A stretch of 64,000 nucleotides of DNA from Legionella quateirensis. Lineage in GTDB: Bacteria; Pseudomonadota; Gammaproteobacteria; Legionellales; Legionellaceae. The translations under genes were made by a program, and so were the position numbers. Each line of letters opens with the position of its first letter. The first letter of the stretch is position 1. Below, piece by piece: positions 27,233 to 35,967 of this stretch. The notes below the pieces were generated by a model. It made no database searches, had not been told where the DNA came from, and worked only from the letters and a program-made list of their open reading frames with translations. The stretch is taken from the NCBI RefSeq assembly GCF_001467955.1, contig NZ_LNYR01000031.1, positions 115,767 to 179,766 of the forward strand, written 5' to 3'.

Positions 27233-27267
27233 GAAAACACAGACTTTATAGTCCAGTCTGTGTTTTC
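27233..27267. terminator. Bidirectional intrinsic terminator between the MFS gene and sdaA
   Basis: Perfect 13-bp stem (27233-27245 with 27255-27267) and a 9-base loop, between convergent genes. The arms begin with G-A-A-A-A and end with T-T-T-T-C, so a U-rich 3' edge exists in both directions. Confidence 0.85.
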
Positions 27268-27302
27268 AGTGTAAGATGATTAAACTTTGATACACTGCCA
27301 AT

Positions 27303-28679
27303 TTAGCATTCAGGCAGATTAACTGCTAAACCGCCCATAGACGTTTCTTTATAAATGCTTTGCATGTCCATGCCAGTCTGTTTCATGGTTTTAATCACTT
27401 TATCTAAAGAAATCTGATGCTGACCATCACCTATCAAAGCCATTCGTGTTGCATTAACTGCTTTAACTGAACCCATTGCATTACGTTCAATACAGGGTAT
27501 TTGAACCAGACCCAGTACTGGATCGCAGGTCATGCCCAAATGATGTTCCATAGCAATTTCCGCAGCGTTTTCAACCTGGGCTACAGTACCACCCAAAACT
27601 GCGGTCAGGCCTGCAGCTGCCATTGAGGAAGCCACACCTACCTCACCCTGACATCCTACTTCTGCTCCAGAGATTGACGCACCAATTTTATAAAGTATGC
27701 CTATTGCTGCTGCTGTAAGAAAATAAATGTATACATCTTCATTACTCATTCTATCATGAGCCTGCTGACAATATTTTAAGACTGCTGGAATGATGCCTGC
27801 CGCACCATTTGTTGGCGCAGTCACTATGCGGCCTCCGGCGGCATTTTCTTCATTAACTGCCATGGCGTAGAGATTTAAGTGGTTCATAATGTCTGATTGT
27901 TCGAATATGCTTTTGACACCCTTTTGATCCATGAGTTTTTTATAGAGATCCGGAGCACGTCTTTTTAAATTAAGTCCACCGGGTAAGATTCCATCATGTT
28001 TGCAACCGCTTGCGATGCAATCATCCATCACTTTGGCAATAGCTAAAATTCCTTGTTGAATTTCTTCAGTACTTCTCCAGGTTTTTTCATTAGCCATCAT
28101 TAATTCAGCTATGGTCAGGTTGTTGGACTGACATAAATTGAGTAACTGCTCTGCTGTAGAGAATGGGTAGGGGGGTGGATCGGTATCTTCGCCGGGTTTG
28201 TTAAACTCTTCTTCAGTAGTGATAAATCCACCACCAATTGAGTAATAAACTTGATTGATTAGTAGATTTCCCTGATCATCAAAAGCTGAAAATCGCATTC
28301 CGTTAGTATGCTTGGGCAGTAATTCTTTTTGTAAAAATAAAAAGTCAGTTGCTTCGTTAAATGAAATATTTTTCTTTCCGCCCAAATTAAGGGTATGGGA
28401 ATTTAGAATCTCATGCATGCGAGGTATCATGGATTCCGGTTTAACAGTTTCGGGTGCTTTATTTTCAAGTCCGTTCAGAATGGCTTTATCTGTACCATGA
28501 CCTTTACCTGTTAGAGCCAATGATCCATATAATTCAACCTTGATTCTCTGAGTTTTTTCAAAAAGGTTGCGTTCTTCCAATAATAACAAAAAAGCATTGG
28601 CTGCAGACATGGGACCGACAGTATGTGAACTTGAAGGACCAATTCCAATCGAAAACAAATCGAATACACTGATGTTCAT
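27303..28679 (-). CDS. sdaA: L-serine dehydratase, single-chain [4Fe-4S] type
   Basis: 458 residues from the ATG at 28679 (M-N-I-S-V-F-D-L-F); the longer frame upstream is not supported. [10 protein letters not shown] at 13-22 is the family signature, and cluster cysteines lie in V-G-C-Q-G-E, C-D-P-V-L-G-L and I-P-C-I-E-R-N. It deaminates L-serine to pyruvate and ammonia, a key carbon source entry for Legionella. The protein ends in cysteine at residue 458; in the L. pneumophila enzyme the C-terminal Cys is known to reach the Fe-S cluster and act as a built-in inhibitor. Confidence 0.96.
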   Translation of the reverse strand: MNISVFDLFSIGIGPSSSHTVGPMSAANAFLLLLEERNLFEKTQRIKVELYGSLALTGKGHGTDKAILNGLENKAPETVKPESMIPRMHEILNSHTLNLGGKKNISFNEATDFLFLQKELLPKHTNGMRFSAFDDQGNLLINQVYYSIGGGFITTEEEFNKPGEDTDPPPYPFSTAEQLLNLCQSNNLTIAELMMANEKTWRSTEEIQQGILAIAKVMDDCIASGCKHDGILPGGLNLKRRAPDLYKKLMDQKGVKSIFEQSDIMNHLNLYAMAVNEENAAGGRIVTAPTNGAAGIIPAVLKYCQQAHDRMSNEDVYIYFLTAAAIGILYKIGASISGAEVGCQGEVGVASSMAAAGLTAVLGGTVAQVENAAEIAMEHHLGMTCDPVLGLVQIPCIERNAMGSVKAVNATRMALIGDGQHQISLDKVIKTMKQTGMDMQSIYKETSMGGLAVNLPEC

Positions 28680-28880
28680 ACTATTTATATCTCTTGTTCT
28701 AATTAGTGCCAAGTGTAGAAGGATATTATCTGTTTGTCTATTTGTAATTAAATCATTGGTAATGACTGGTAATTTTACGCGAATTTAGGCAGAATGAATG
28801 GGCTATTTTACAATGTTCTATATCTTTCTAATTCAATTAGGGAAGATATGTACTTAAGAAAGACTAAAAGGGGATTGTTT

Positions 28881-29582
28881 ATGAAGATGAAATTGGTCAC
28901 TGCGGCCGTCTTGGGGCTGGCAATGTCTACTGCAATGGCAACCGATGCCACATCCTTACCTACAGACAAAGATAAATTGTCATACAGTATTGGTGCTGAT
29001 TTAGGAAAGAATTTCAAAAATCAGGGTATTGATGTAAACCCAGAGGCATTAGCTAAAGGTATGCAAGATGGTATGAGTGGAGCTCAATTGATCTTGACCG
29101 AACAGCAAATGAAAGATGTTCTTAATAAATTCCAAAAAGATTTAATGGCTAAACGTACATCGGAATTTAACAAGAAAGCAGAAGAAAACAAATCAAAAGG
29201 CGAAGCGTTTTTAACTGAAAATAAAAGTAAAACCGGTGTTGTAGTATTGCCAAGCGGTTTGCAATATAAAATTATAGATGCTGGTACAGGTGCTAAACCC
29301 GGTAAATCAGATACTGTAACTGTAGAATATACTGGTCGATTGATTGATGGCACTGTATTTGACAGTACTGAAAAAACAGGAAAACCAGCAACATTCCAGG
29401 TATCACAAGTAATTCCTGGATGGACTGAAGCATTACAATTAATGCCTGCTGGATCTACCTGGGAAATTTATGTTCCTGCATCTCTGGCTTATGGCCCACG
29501 TAGTGTTGGTGGACCTATTGGACCAAATGAAACTTTAATTTTTAAAATTCATTTGATTTCAGTTAAAAAATCCGCGTCTTAA
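28881..29582 (+). CDS. mip: Macrophage infectivity potentiator, FKBP-type peptidyl-prolyl isomerase
   Basis: 233 residues from the ATG at 28881, which follows A-A-A-G-G-G-G; an upstream in-frame ATG would add 29 residues before the signal peptide and is rejected. Signal peptide [20 protein letters not shown], an N-terminal dimerisation and long-helix region (about 25-125), then the FKBP domain with [14 protein letters not shown] and G-W-T-E-A-L-Q-L-M. It is a surface-exposed homodimer that aids macrophage infection. The near match to L. pneumophila Mip identifies the genus. Confidence 0.98.
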   Translation: MKMKLVTAAVLGLAMSTAMATDATSLPTDKDKLSYSIGADLGKNFKNQGIDVNPEALAKGMQDGMSGAQLILTEQQMKDVLNKFQKDLMAKRTSEFNKKAEENKSKGEAFLTENKSKTGVVVLPSGLQYKIIDAGTGAKPGKSDTVTVEYTGRLIDGTVFDSTEKTGKPATFQVSQVIPGWTEALQLMPAGSTWEIYVPASLAYGPRSVGGPIGPNETLIFKIHLISVKKSAS

Positions 29583-29593
29583 TTAATAGTTTA

Positions 29594-29623
29594 TTCACCC
29601 TGAATTCTTATGTTCAGGGTGAA
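29594..29623 (+). terminator. mip terminator hairpin
   Basis: Perfect 11-bp stem T-T-C-A-C-C-C-T-G-A-A / T-T-C-A-G-G-G-T-G-A-A around an 8-base loop, 12 bp after the mip stop. Only a weak T-rich tail follows, so termination may be partial. Confidence 0.7.
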
Positions 29624-29662
29624 CTCTGTTCCTCATTTACTTCGCTTCGAGATATCTAAATA

Positions 29663-30925
29663 ATGAACAAACGTCTCTTTATCGTTTTCATTTTAGGTTT
29701 TTCCTCAGGTCTTCCCATGGCTTTAATCAGCAGTACTTTACAAGCCTGGTATGCTTATAGTGGGATGTCGGTACTGGTAACAGGTTCTTTAAGCCTGGTG
29801 AGCCTTCCTTATGCCTATCGAATCTTCTGGGGACCAATTTTAGATCGTTATTCATTATTTGATCTGGGAAAAAGGCGTAGCTGGATCCTGACCATGCAAT
29901 TTTTATTGTTGGTGGGATTTAATCTTATGGCCTGGTTTACTCCAGAACAGTATCCTAAAGTTTTAGCTTTTCTGGCTTTGATACTAGCGTGTTTTTCTGC
30001 GACTCAGGATGTTGCGATTGATGCACACAGGGCTGAATATCTCCCTGTATCGGAACACGCCCTAGGTGCTTCCCTGGCTGTTTTTGGATACCGAGTGGCC
30101 TTATTACTGTCCGGTGGTTTAGCCTTGATCATGGCAGGACATTTTGGTTGGGCATTTACCTACCGATTTATGGGCTTCGTTATGATAATAGGCATGGCTG
30201 CTACTCTGTTCAGTCAAGAGCCTTCCGCTGAAATTCAAGAAAAAACCAATTTTGCGCTTTCTTTTATTGCTCCAATTAAGGAGTTGTTTGGTCGCCCTAA
30301 AATAATATATCTTTTGATGTTTGTCTTTTGTTATAAATTAGGTGAAGCCTTTACCACTACAACCAGTGGTATTGTAATGCCATTTTTAATTCAGGGTTTG
30401 GGGTTTTCTCTGGATACTATTGGTTATATTAATAAGATGCTGGGAATTGGTTCCATATTGCTTGGAGGATTAACAGCGGGATACATTTTACTGCACAGTT
30501 CTCTTTATCGTTCTTTGTTATTTTTTGGATTGCTGCAAGCGATTACCAATGTATTTTTTGTGGCATTGGCCATGATTGGAAAAAATACTGTTTTATTAGC
30601 GGTCGCTGTGGTGTCAGATAATTTTGCAGCAGGTATGGGATCCACAGCTTTGGTTGCATTATTCATGCGTTTAGTGAATAAACAATTTACTGGCACTCAA
30701 TTTTCCATTCTGGTTGCTTTGTCGACCTTACCAAGGATCATTTCAGGTCCTATAGCAGCAAGTATTCAACTGAATATAGGCTGGGTTGGTTTATATCAAT
30801 TATCCATTATATTCGCATTGGCGTTTATACCTTTCCTTATATTAATCAAAGATCAGACAAATGGTAATCAACCACAACCGGTGCTATTGGATAAAGAAGA
30901 GGGATTGAAGGCTGTAAGGGAATAA
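29663..30925 (+). CDS. AmpG-like MFS permease
   Basis: 420 residues, about twelve membrane segments. The opening G-F-S-S-G-L-P-M-A-L and I-L-D-R-Y ... G-K-R-R-S-W resemble AmpG, which imports anhydromuropeptides during peptidoglycan recycling; D-V-A-I-D-A-H-R fits the AmpG/SLC33 branch. It is 81 bp after mip, separated by the mip hairpin. No ampC/ampR is nearby. Substrate assignment beyond family is inference; another peptide-sugar or acetyl-CoA-type transporter is possible. Confidence 0.82.
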   Translation: MNKRLFIVFILGFSSGLPMALISSTLQAWYAYSGMSVLVTGSLSLVSLPYAYRIFWGPILDRYSLFDLGKRRSWILTMQFLLLVGFNLMAWFTPEQYPKVLAFLALILACFSATQDVAIDAHRAEYLPVSEHALGASLAVFGYRVALLLSGGLALIMAGHFGWAFTYRFMGFVMIIGMAATLFSQEPSAEIQEKTNFALSFIAPIKELFGRPKIIYLLMFVFCYKLGEAFTTTTSGIVMPFLIQGLGFSLDTIGYINKMLGIGSILLGGLTAGYILLHSSLYRSLLFFGLLQAITNVFFVALAMIGKNTVLLAVAVVSDNFAAGMGSTALVALFMRLVNKQFTGTQFSILVALSTLPRIISGPIAASIQLNIGWVGLYQLSIIFALAFIPFLILIKDQTNGNQPQPVLLDKEEGLKAVRE

Positions 30926-31450
30926 TTCTTACAAAGTATAGATCCGGTTTTTTGTATATAGATACTTAATCTTTGCGCCTAATGTTCAGCGTACTACGAT
31001 CAGCCCTTCTCCCGTGCAAGTAACTTGAATATCCGATGTAGCCTGGGAGTAGGCCCAAAGGGCCGTATCCCAGGTTTACATTCTAGTCACCATCATTCTC
31101 CAAATTGATGTTATGTCATTTTTACGCTTTCCTTGAATAAATTTTTATATATTACGGCTTGATCTGATGACTTCGTAAAAGGTAATGAAAAAATGTAAAC
31201 CTGGGATACGGCCCTTTGGGCCTACTCCCAGGCTACGCCTGAAATTCAAATTGTTTAAGCAGGAGAGGGCGTCTGAATTGACGCATGATGTACGTTAAGC
31301 ACATGAAATGAAGCTTGAGTGTCTTGAAATAGATTTAGGTATTTTGATTAAGATGTATTATTTTCGAATACACTAAAAGGGTTAAAGCTAGAATAAGAAA
31401 TAAATTGCGAGCTGTTGTGAACCAATGAGAGCTGTTGTAAAAAGAATCAT
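30926..31450. other. Intergenic region with a large inverted repeat
   Basis: 525 bp, no credible gene. It contains two 45-bp arms of an inverted repeat at 31038-31082 and 31192-31236, separated by 109 bp, between the AmpG-like gene and the minus-strand tRNA-Leu. Confidence 0.8.
31038..31236. repeat. 45-bp perfect inverted repeat with nested palindrome in each arm
   Basis: Arm 31038-31082 is the exact reverse complement of arm 31192-31236 by reading. Inside each arm C-C-T-G-G-G-A and G-G-C-C-C pair with their own complements around an A-A-A or T-T-T centre, so each arm can also fold alone. The 109-bp centre is AT-rich with no open frame. It looks like a small mobile or MITE-like element, or a strong bidirectional RNA structure. 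Confidence 0.85.
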
Positions 31451-31537
31451 TGGTACCGAGGGTCGGACTCGAACCGACACGATGTCACCATCACCGGATT
31501 TTGAATCCGGCGCGTCTACCAATTCCGCCACCCCGGC
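31451..31537 (-). tRNA. tRNA-Leu, anticodon CAA
   Basis: On the minus strand an 87-nt cloverleaf starts G-C-C-G-G-G-G and ends in an encoded CCA. The acceptor arm pairs over 7 bp with two G-U pairs. The anticodon stem C-C-G-G-A / T-C-C-G-G encloses the loop T-T-C-A-A-A-A, giving CAA. The long variable arm (about G-A-T-G-G-T-G-A-C-A-T-C) is typical of tRNA-Leu, and G-T-T-C-G-A-G-T-C is the T-loop. It decodes UUG. Open frames over it are artefacts. Confidence 0.96.
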
Positions 31538-31802
31538 ACGCGCGGTCATTATAACAAAGATAGCGAGACTAACAATGGATTTCAGAAAATTATTTAACTG
31601 GAATTTGAACTCTTCATATTTTTTGTCTGTATCTGGTTTATTTTTTGATAATTTGTAGAAAAAATAATTGATTTTGAGCATTGTGTATACGCATTTTCTG
31701 ATTCAGGTTTCTTAATCCAATTTGACATTTTGAATCACTTAATTAAATAATGGCCTAAAATATGAGTTATAGTTGAATTTCAGCGTGTTGAATGAGGTAT
31801 GT

Positions 31803-32192
31803 ATGAATAAGTACGGCTCTTTTGTTTTAGGAATTGCTTTGTTCACTTTTAGTGTTGCAGGTTATAGTACCCATTGCCCTGATCCAAATACAACCTCTTT
31901 AAAGTGGGGAGTTCCACCTTCTCCCTGGGTAGAAAACCCTTTTTCACCGAACAAACCACAAGGTGAGGAAAATACGCGATTTGTAAAAGCAAATATTCTT
32001 GTTGCACGATATGGACAGGGCGTAACCTGTACTTATAGAAACTCTGCAGGTGATTATTCTATCTGGTGGCAGGTATTGACAAAAATTCCAGCCCGCTCTG
32101 ACAATAGCTGGATAGATACCTTGGGTGGTTATGTCTGTACTCAAGGTTTAACTGAATGTCAGTTTTATGTTGCAGATACTTCCGAAAATTAA
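31803..32192 (+). CDS. Small exported protein, possibly DUF3757-like
   Basis: About 129 residues from the ATG at 31803, preceded by a G-A-G-G element. Signal peptide M-N-K-Y-G-S-F-V-L-G-I-A-L-F-T-F-S-V-A-G-Y-S. The mature protein has cysteines in H-C-P-D-P, T-C-T-Y, Y-V-C-T and E-C-Q-F, so two disulfides are possible in the periplasm. The C-P-D-P start resembles small Legionella secreted proteins classed as DUF3757, but I am not certain. Single gene; function unknown. Confidence 0.7.
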   Translation: MNKYGSFVLGIALFTFSVAGYSTHCPDPNTTSLKWGVPPSPWVENPFSPNKPQGEENTRFVKANILVARYGQGVTCTYRNSAGDYSIWWQVLTKIPARSDNSWIDTLGGYVCTQGLTECQFYVADTSEN

Positions 32193-32281
32193 TCCATAGG
32201 GGGTGATTTGTAATCACTTTAGCCTGTGACTATACTTAATTTGGATATAATCCTGTTGGAATCTAAATGAGGGAATAAGTT

Positions 32282-32647
32282 GTGGATGATATAGATGATG
32301 GAAGCAATTTGAAACCTGGTGAATTGGACAAGTCAGATTCTGCGAAACATCGTATGGACGAGCTTTCTTCCAAAGATGAAGCGTTTAAAGCACTGGTTCT
32401 GCGTAAGCTTGTTGATATAAGAGATAAAGAGATACAACCTCAGTTATATGACAAGGATCGCCCCGAACGAAACCCACATATTCAAAGAGCAAACTTTATT
32501 TACGCCTTGATATTTAAGGTTAAAGATGACTTTAGAGCGCCAAACGATGTAATGAAGTTTATTTTGGAACTGGAAGACAAGTATCCACTGGCTGTTCCAA
32601 CAATTGATGAAGTTAAAGAGATGTTGGGATCATTACATGTGACATGA
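32282..32647 (+). CDS. Conserved-looking hypothetical protein, small cytoplasmic
   Basis: 121 residues from a GTG, with G-A-G-G-G about nine bases upstream. Very charged N-terminus (M-D-D-I-D-D-G), then a predicted helical body with P-Q-L-Y-D-K-D-R-P-E-R-N-P-H and A-L-I-F-K-V-K-D-D-F. No signal peptide, membrane segment or known motif is visible. An internal ATG (M-D-E-L-S-S-K) is an alternative start. I do not recognise the family. It is convergent with nadA, 107 bp away. Confidence 0.65.
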   Translation: MDDIDDGSNLKPGELDKSDSAKHRMDELSSKDEAFKALVLRKLVDIRDKEIQPQLYDKDRPERNPHIQRANFIYALIFKVKDDFRAPNDVMKFILELEDKYPLAVPTIDEVKEMLGSLHVT

Positions 32648-32754
32648 TGAATCAACATTTAACTTATTTTAAAGCAGTAAGTAAGCAGGGCATACACGCA
32701 TTATTATCGCATACACCATTGCTTAATTTTAGAATGGAACAGATTTTTTTCAAA

Positions 32755-34098
32755 CTAAATCCGGTCTTCTGTAATGTTAATCATCATTTCCAGAGCCTTC
32801 TTTGCATTATCTATTACCCATTGCTGATCATTGACCGGGAGTCTGTTTCTGGTTCCCGTAAATTCGTTGACAACATCACCGGCTTTAACTTCGTTATAAG
32901 CCATGTTTTTACCTTGGCGCAGTAGATCAACGAGGGCAACCAAATGAGGGGGATCATTACGTGACATGGTGGCGCAACCACAGCCTATGCCCTTTTCCTC
33001 ATCTTTTTTAGGAGCCTCTGCCAGATTAACTACTTCAATTCCCAGTCCTTTACAATATTGTTTTAGGTTGGCTACCATATGATTTTCTGTGCCTATGGCA
33101 TAACGTTTGGTTCCTGCTCTGTCATTTACTACTTGATCCCATATAAATGCCGTAGAACCGGAATATTGGGCTACTCGTATGACCGAATTACGGCATTCTG
33201 GATGCACTATGGTGGTGTAGCCATTTTCCTGCCAGTAGCCACACATTTCTGGTTGATAATGTGTATGTACCGCACATTCGCTGGCAAATAAAATTAATTC
33301 CGCTTTATCAAATTGATCCAGAGTCTTTTTGTCTTGATCCGGCAGCGAGTAGCGAGCACCTGCTGTTCCACCAGGCCAATAAGCAAGATTTTTAATTCCT
33401 AACCAGTAGGCTACATTTTCACCCATATGTTGATCGGGTATAAACAGGATTTTTTTGTTTTGCTTTTGTGCCCATTGGAATATTTTTTTAACATTAGAAC
33501 TGGTACAAACTGCTCCGCCTTGTGCTCCAGTCATGGCTTTTACGCGGCCTGAAGTGTTCATGTAACAAACCGGGATAATATTCTCCGCACCATAACGTTC
33601 ATTTAAATCGATAAAGGCAGGTTCTACCATAAAATCTTTGGCAAGCATTTCCATGGTGCATCCTGATTTGGGATTGGTAATGTAAACATGCTGTGATTTG
33701 TTGGCCAGAATACTGATGGATTCAGCCATAAAATGTACTGCGGATTCAATGATGACTGATTTTTCAGGATGATTGGCTGCCATAAGCGCTAACTGATAGG
33801 AATCGCCAATTTTGCCGCCGAATTGTTCGATTAAACGAACAATATCTCCACCCATGTAATAATGAGCGAGAAGGAGCATTTTATCGCCGAAATGATCCTG
33901 TGCTTTCTTAAGATAGGGTTTCATCCACTCCAAGACAGTGGTCAGCTTTCGATCTGGCAGCGCCTGATATTCTTCGGCATAGGGTATAAAATCTTCCTGG
34001 TACCAGTCTATTGGGTAATCATTTTGGCAAATGCTCATATCATTGCGTATGTGCATCAAGGTCGTTTCTGGTTGGTAAATAGTCGAATTTTTAAACAT
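32755..34098 (-). CDS. nadA: Quinolinate synthase
   Basis: 447 residues from the ATG at 34098. It has Y-Y-M-G-G-D, I-T-N-P-K-S-G-C-T-M-E-M, V-C-Y-M-N-T-S, H-P-E-C-R-N-S-V and a third cysteine region (G-C-G-C-A-T-M-S), supplying the three [4Fe-4S] ligands. It condenses iminoaspartate with dihydroxyacetone phosphate to quinolinate. It is longer than the roughly 350-residue E. coli enzyme because of an N-terminal extension and an insertion before the last cysteine, as in the long NadA class. It lies downstream of nadB, with a repeat in the 219-bp gap. Confidence 0.96.
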   Translation of the reverse strand: MFKNSTIYQPETTLMHIRNDMSICQNDYPIDWYQEDFIPYAEEYQALPDRKLTTVLEWMKPYLKKAQDHFGDKMLLLAHYYMGGDIVRLIEQFGGKIGDSYQLALMAANHPEKSVIIESAVHFMAESISILANKSQHVYITNPKSGCTMEMLAKDFMVEPAFIDLNERYGAENIIPVCYMNTSGRVKAMTGAQGGAVCTSSNVKKIFQWAQKQNKKILFIPDQHMGENVAYWLGIKNLAYWPGGTAGARYSLPDQDKKTLDQFDKAELILFASECAVHTHYQPEMCGYWQENGYTTIVHPECRNSVIRVAQYSGSTAFIWDQVVNDRAGTKRYAIGTENHMVANLKQYCKGLGIEVVNLAEAPKKDEEKGIGCGCATMSRNDPPHLVALVDLLRQGKNMAYNEVKAGDVVNEFTGTRNRLPVNDQQWVIDNAKKALEMMINITEDRI

Positions 34099-34150
34099 TA
34101 AATCTACCTCTAAAATTATTGGGTACACACATCATTAAATCCGGGAATTT

Positions 34151-34233
34151 CGTCATCCTGAACGCAGTGAAGGGTCTCAAAATGCAGGCACAGAACCATG
34201 TTCAGGGGTATCCTCATTGCATTCGGGATGACG
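34151..34233. repeat. Single copy of the interspersed palindromic repeat between nadB and nadA
   Basis: Starts C-G-T-C-A-T-C-C-T-G and ends C-G-G-G-A-T-G-A-C-G, i.e. the same palindromic borders as the arrays at 48.5 and 63.3 kb. It shares an additional flank (A-A-A-T-C-C-G-G-G-A-A-T-T) with the birA copy in reverse orientation. It sits inside what should be a nadB-nadA transcript. Confidence 0.85.
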
Positions 34234-34317
34234 TCTCCTGAGGCTATTGAGAAGTTACCAACTTTTGCGAGGATCCCTCAGGAACACGTTGTGAGACGTC
34301 AAAACCGTTAACACACT

Positions 34318-35967
34318 CTAGCCTAATGCATTATCTACTGGTCCCAGTTTGGCAATACTTTCCTGGGCTTTTAAATTTTTGCCTGGGAAATCTTCTCGAT
34401 AATGGCCTCCACGGGATTCCCTTCGTGCTAAAGCTGCTCTGACAATTAACTCTGCATTAAGTATTATATTTCTTAATTCGATGAAGTCTCGGGTAATACA
34501 ATGTTTCCAGTAATATTCTTCAATAATTTTCTTACGCTTCATTATTAATTGTAGTAGATCTTGAAGTCCTGCTTCAGTACGCACTATTCCTGCATAGGAA
34601 GTCATTTCACCCCGTAACCCTCTCCATTGAGCATTAATCTGACTTGCGCGTCTGGCGTTAACTTCACCAGGTGAGCTCCAGTTCGGTACACTATCAATTG
34701 ATTTAATTGGAGATGCGATGTCTTTTAGAGTGCATCGTGCCGCATTGGAGCCCATGACCAGAGCTTCTAGCAGGGAATTGCTTGCCAGACGATTGGCACC
34801 ATGAAGCCCGGTAAAAGCCACTTCGCCTATAGCATATAAACGTTTCAGGTCCGTACGTCCATCAACGTCTGTTAATACTCCTCCGCATTGGTAATGTGCC
34901 GCAGGTACTACAGGGATCATATCCTGACTCATTTCTATGCCTATAGACAATAAAGTCGTGTAGATCTGGGGAAATCGTTTTTGCAGGAAGGATTTGCTCT
35001 GGTGAGTAATGTCCAGATACACATATCCTGCCTGGCTTTGTTCAATTTCACTAAAAATTGCTCTGGCAACAACGTCCCTGGTAGCCAGTTCCATTTGTTC
35101 AGGTGCATACTTCTTCATGAAACGTTCGCCTGTTTCAGGATTTTTGAGTAAAGCTCCTTCACCGCGTACCGCTTCAGAGATTAAAAAATTATTCAAAGAG
35201 TGATGATGGAGAAGGGTAGGATGAAATTGATAGAACTCCATATTGCCTACTCGTGCTCCCGCTCTATAAGCCATGGCCACACCATCACCTGTGGCAACCA
35301 TGGGGTTGGTTGTATAACGGTATGTTTTACCTGCGCCTCCAGTAGCCAAAATCACGCAATTAGCCAAAAAGGTATGGATACGATTGTGATGACAATCCAA
35401 AATATAAGCGCCTAAAACCTCACCTTGATTGTCCGTTCGGTGTGGAAGGTATTGAGTAATTAAATTGACAGCTACATGATGCTCAAAAAAATCAATTTGA
35501 TTGTGGTGTCGTGCTAATTGATTCAAGGTTTGAGTAACGGTTAAACCGGTTTGATCTCCGCAATTGAAAATGCGTCTGTGCGAATGTCCGCCTTCTTTCG
35601 CCAGATTAAATTCACCATTTTTGTCCTGTTTGAATTTAACCGCATAGTGACCCAATTGCTTAATTATGTCTGGTCCCTGGCGAATAATAAATTCTACAGC
35701 TGGCTGATAACATAAACCATCACCAGCAAGGAGGGTATCAGAAATATGTGATTCAAGTGAATCCTCTGGGGAAAAAGCAGCAGCTATTCCTCCTTGTGCA
35801 TAACGGCTATTGCATTCAATTGATTCCGCTTTACTGATTAACGCGATCTTTAATTGAGGCTGGATTGCCAATATTTGCAGGCAATAATGCAATCCAGCGA
35901 GTCCGGTTCCTATAACAAGAACATCGTATTTAAAGGTTTGCCCTTGTTGTGATAGGGTATCGCTCAT
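34318..35967 (-). CDS. nadB: L-aspartate oxidase
   Basis: 549 residues. The FAD-binding G-T-G-L-A-G is at 20-25, with S-R-Y-A-Q-G-G-I-A-A, G-G-A-G-K-T-Y-R-Y-T-T-N-P, E-A-V-R-G-E-G-A and a G-L-H-G-A-N-R-L-A-S-N-S FAD loop. It oxidises aspartate to iminoaspartate for NadA. Its ATG overlaps the stop of purB by 4 bp, so purB-nadB are co-translated, an unusual purine-NAD coupling. Normal length and all key residues seen. Confidence 0.97.
   Translation of the reverse strand: MSDTLSQQGQTFKYDVLVIGTGLAGLHYCLQILAIQPQLKIALISKAESIECNSRYAQGGIAAAFSPEDSLESHISDTLLAGDGLCYQPAVEFIIRQGPDIIKQLGHYAVKFKQDKNGEFNLAKEGGHSHRRIFNCGDQTGLTVTQTLNQLARHHNQIDFFEHHVAVNLITQYLPHRTDNQGEVLGAYILDCHHNRIHTFLANCVILATGGAGKTYRYTTNPMVATGDGVAMAYRAGARVGNMEFYQFHPTLLHHHSLNNFLISEAVRGEGALLKNPETGERFMKKYAPEQMELATRDVVARAIFSEIEQSQAGYVYLDITHQSKSFLQKRFPQIYTTLLSIGIEMSQDMIPVVPAAHYQCGGVLTDVDGRTDLKRLYAIGEVAFTGLHGANRLASNSLLEALVMGSNAARCTLKDIASPIKSIDSVPNWSSPGEVNARRASQINAQWRGLRGEMTSYAGIVRTEAGLQDLLQLIMKRKKIIEEYYWKHCITRDFIELRNIILNAELIVRAALARRESRGGHYREDFPGKNLKAQESIAKLGPVDNALG

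Noticed and set aside
31038..31236. Insertion sequence at the 45-bp inverted repeat
   Set aside because: No transposase frame exists between or beside the arms, so I call it only a repeat element, not an IS.
31388..31681. Open frames on both strands near 31.4-31.7 kb
   Set aside because: They cross the tRNA-Leu gene; the cloverleaf and encoded CCA explain the sequence.
32644..32925. 93-residue plus-strand open frame
   Set aside because: It overlaps the 3' end of nadA on the opposite strand and has no ribosome site or recognisable motif.
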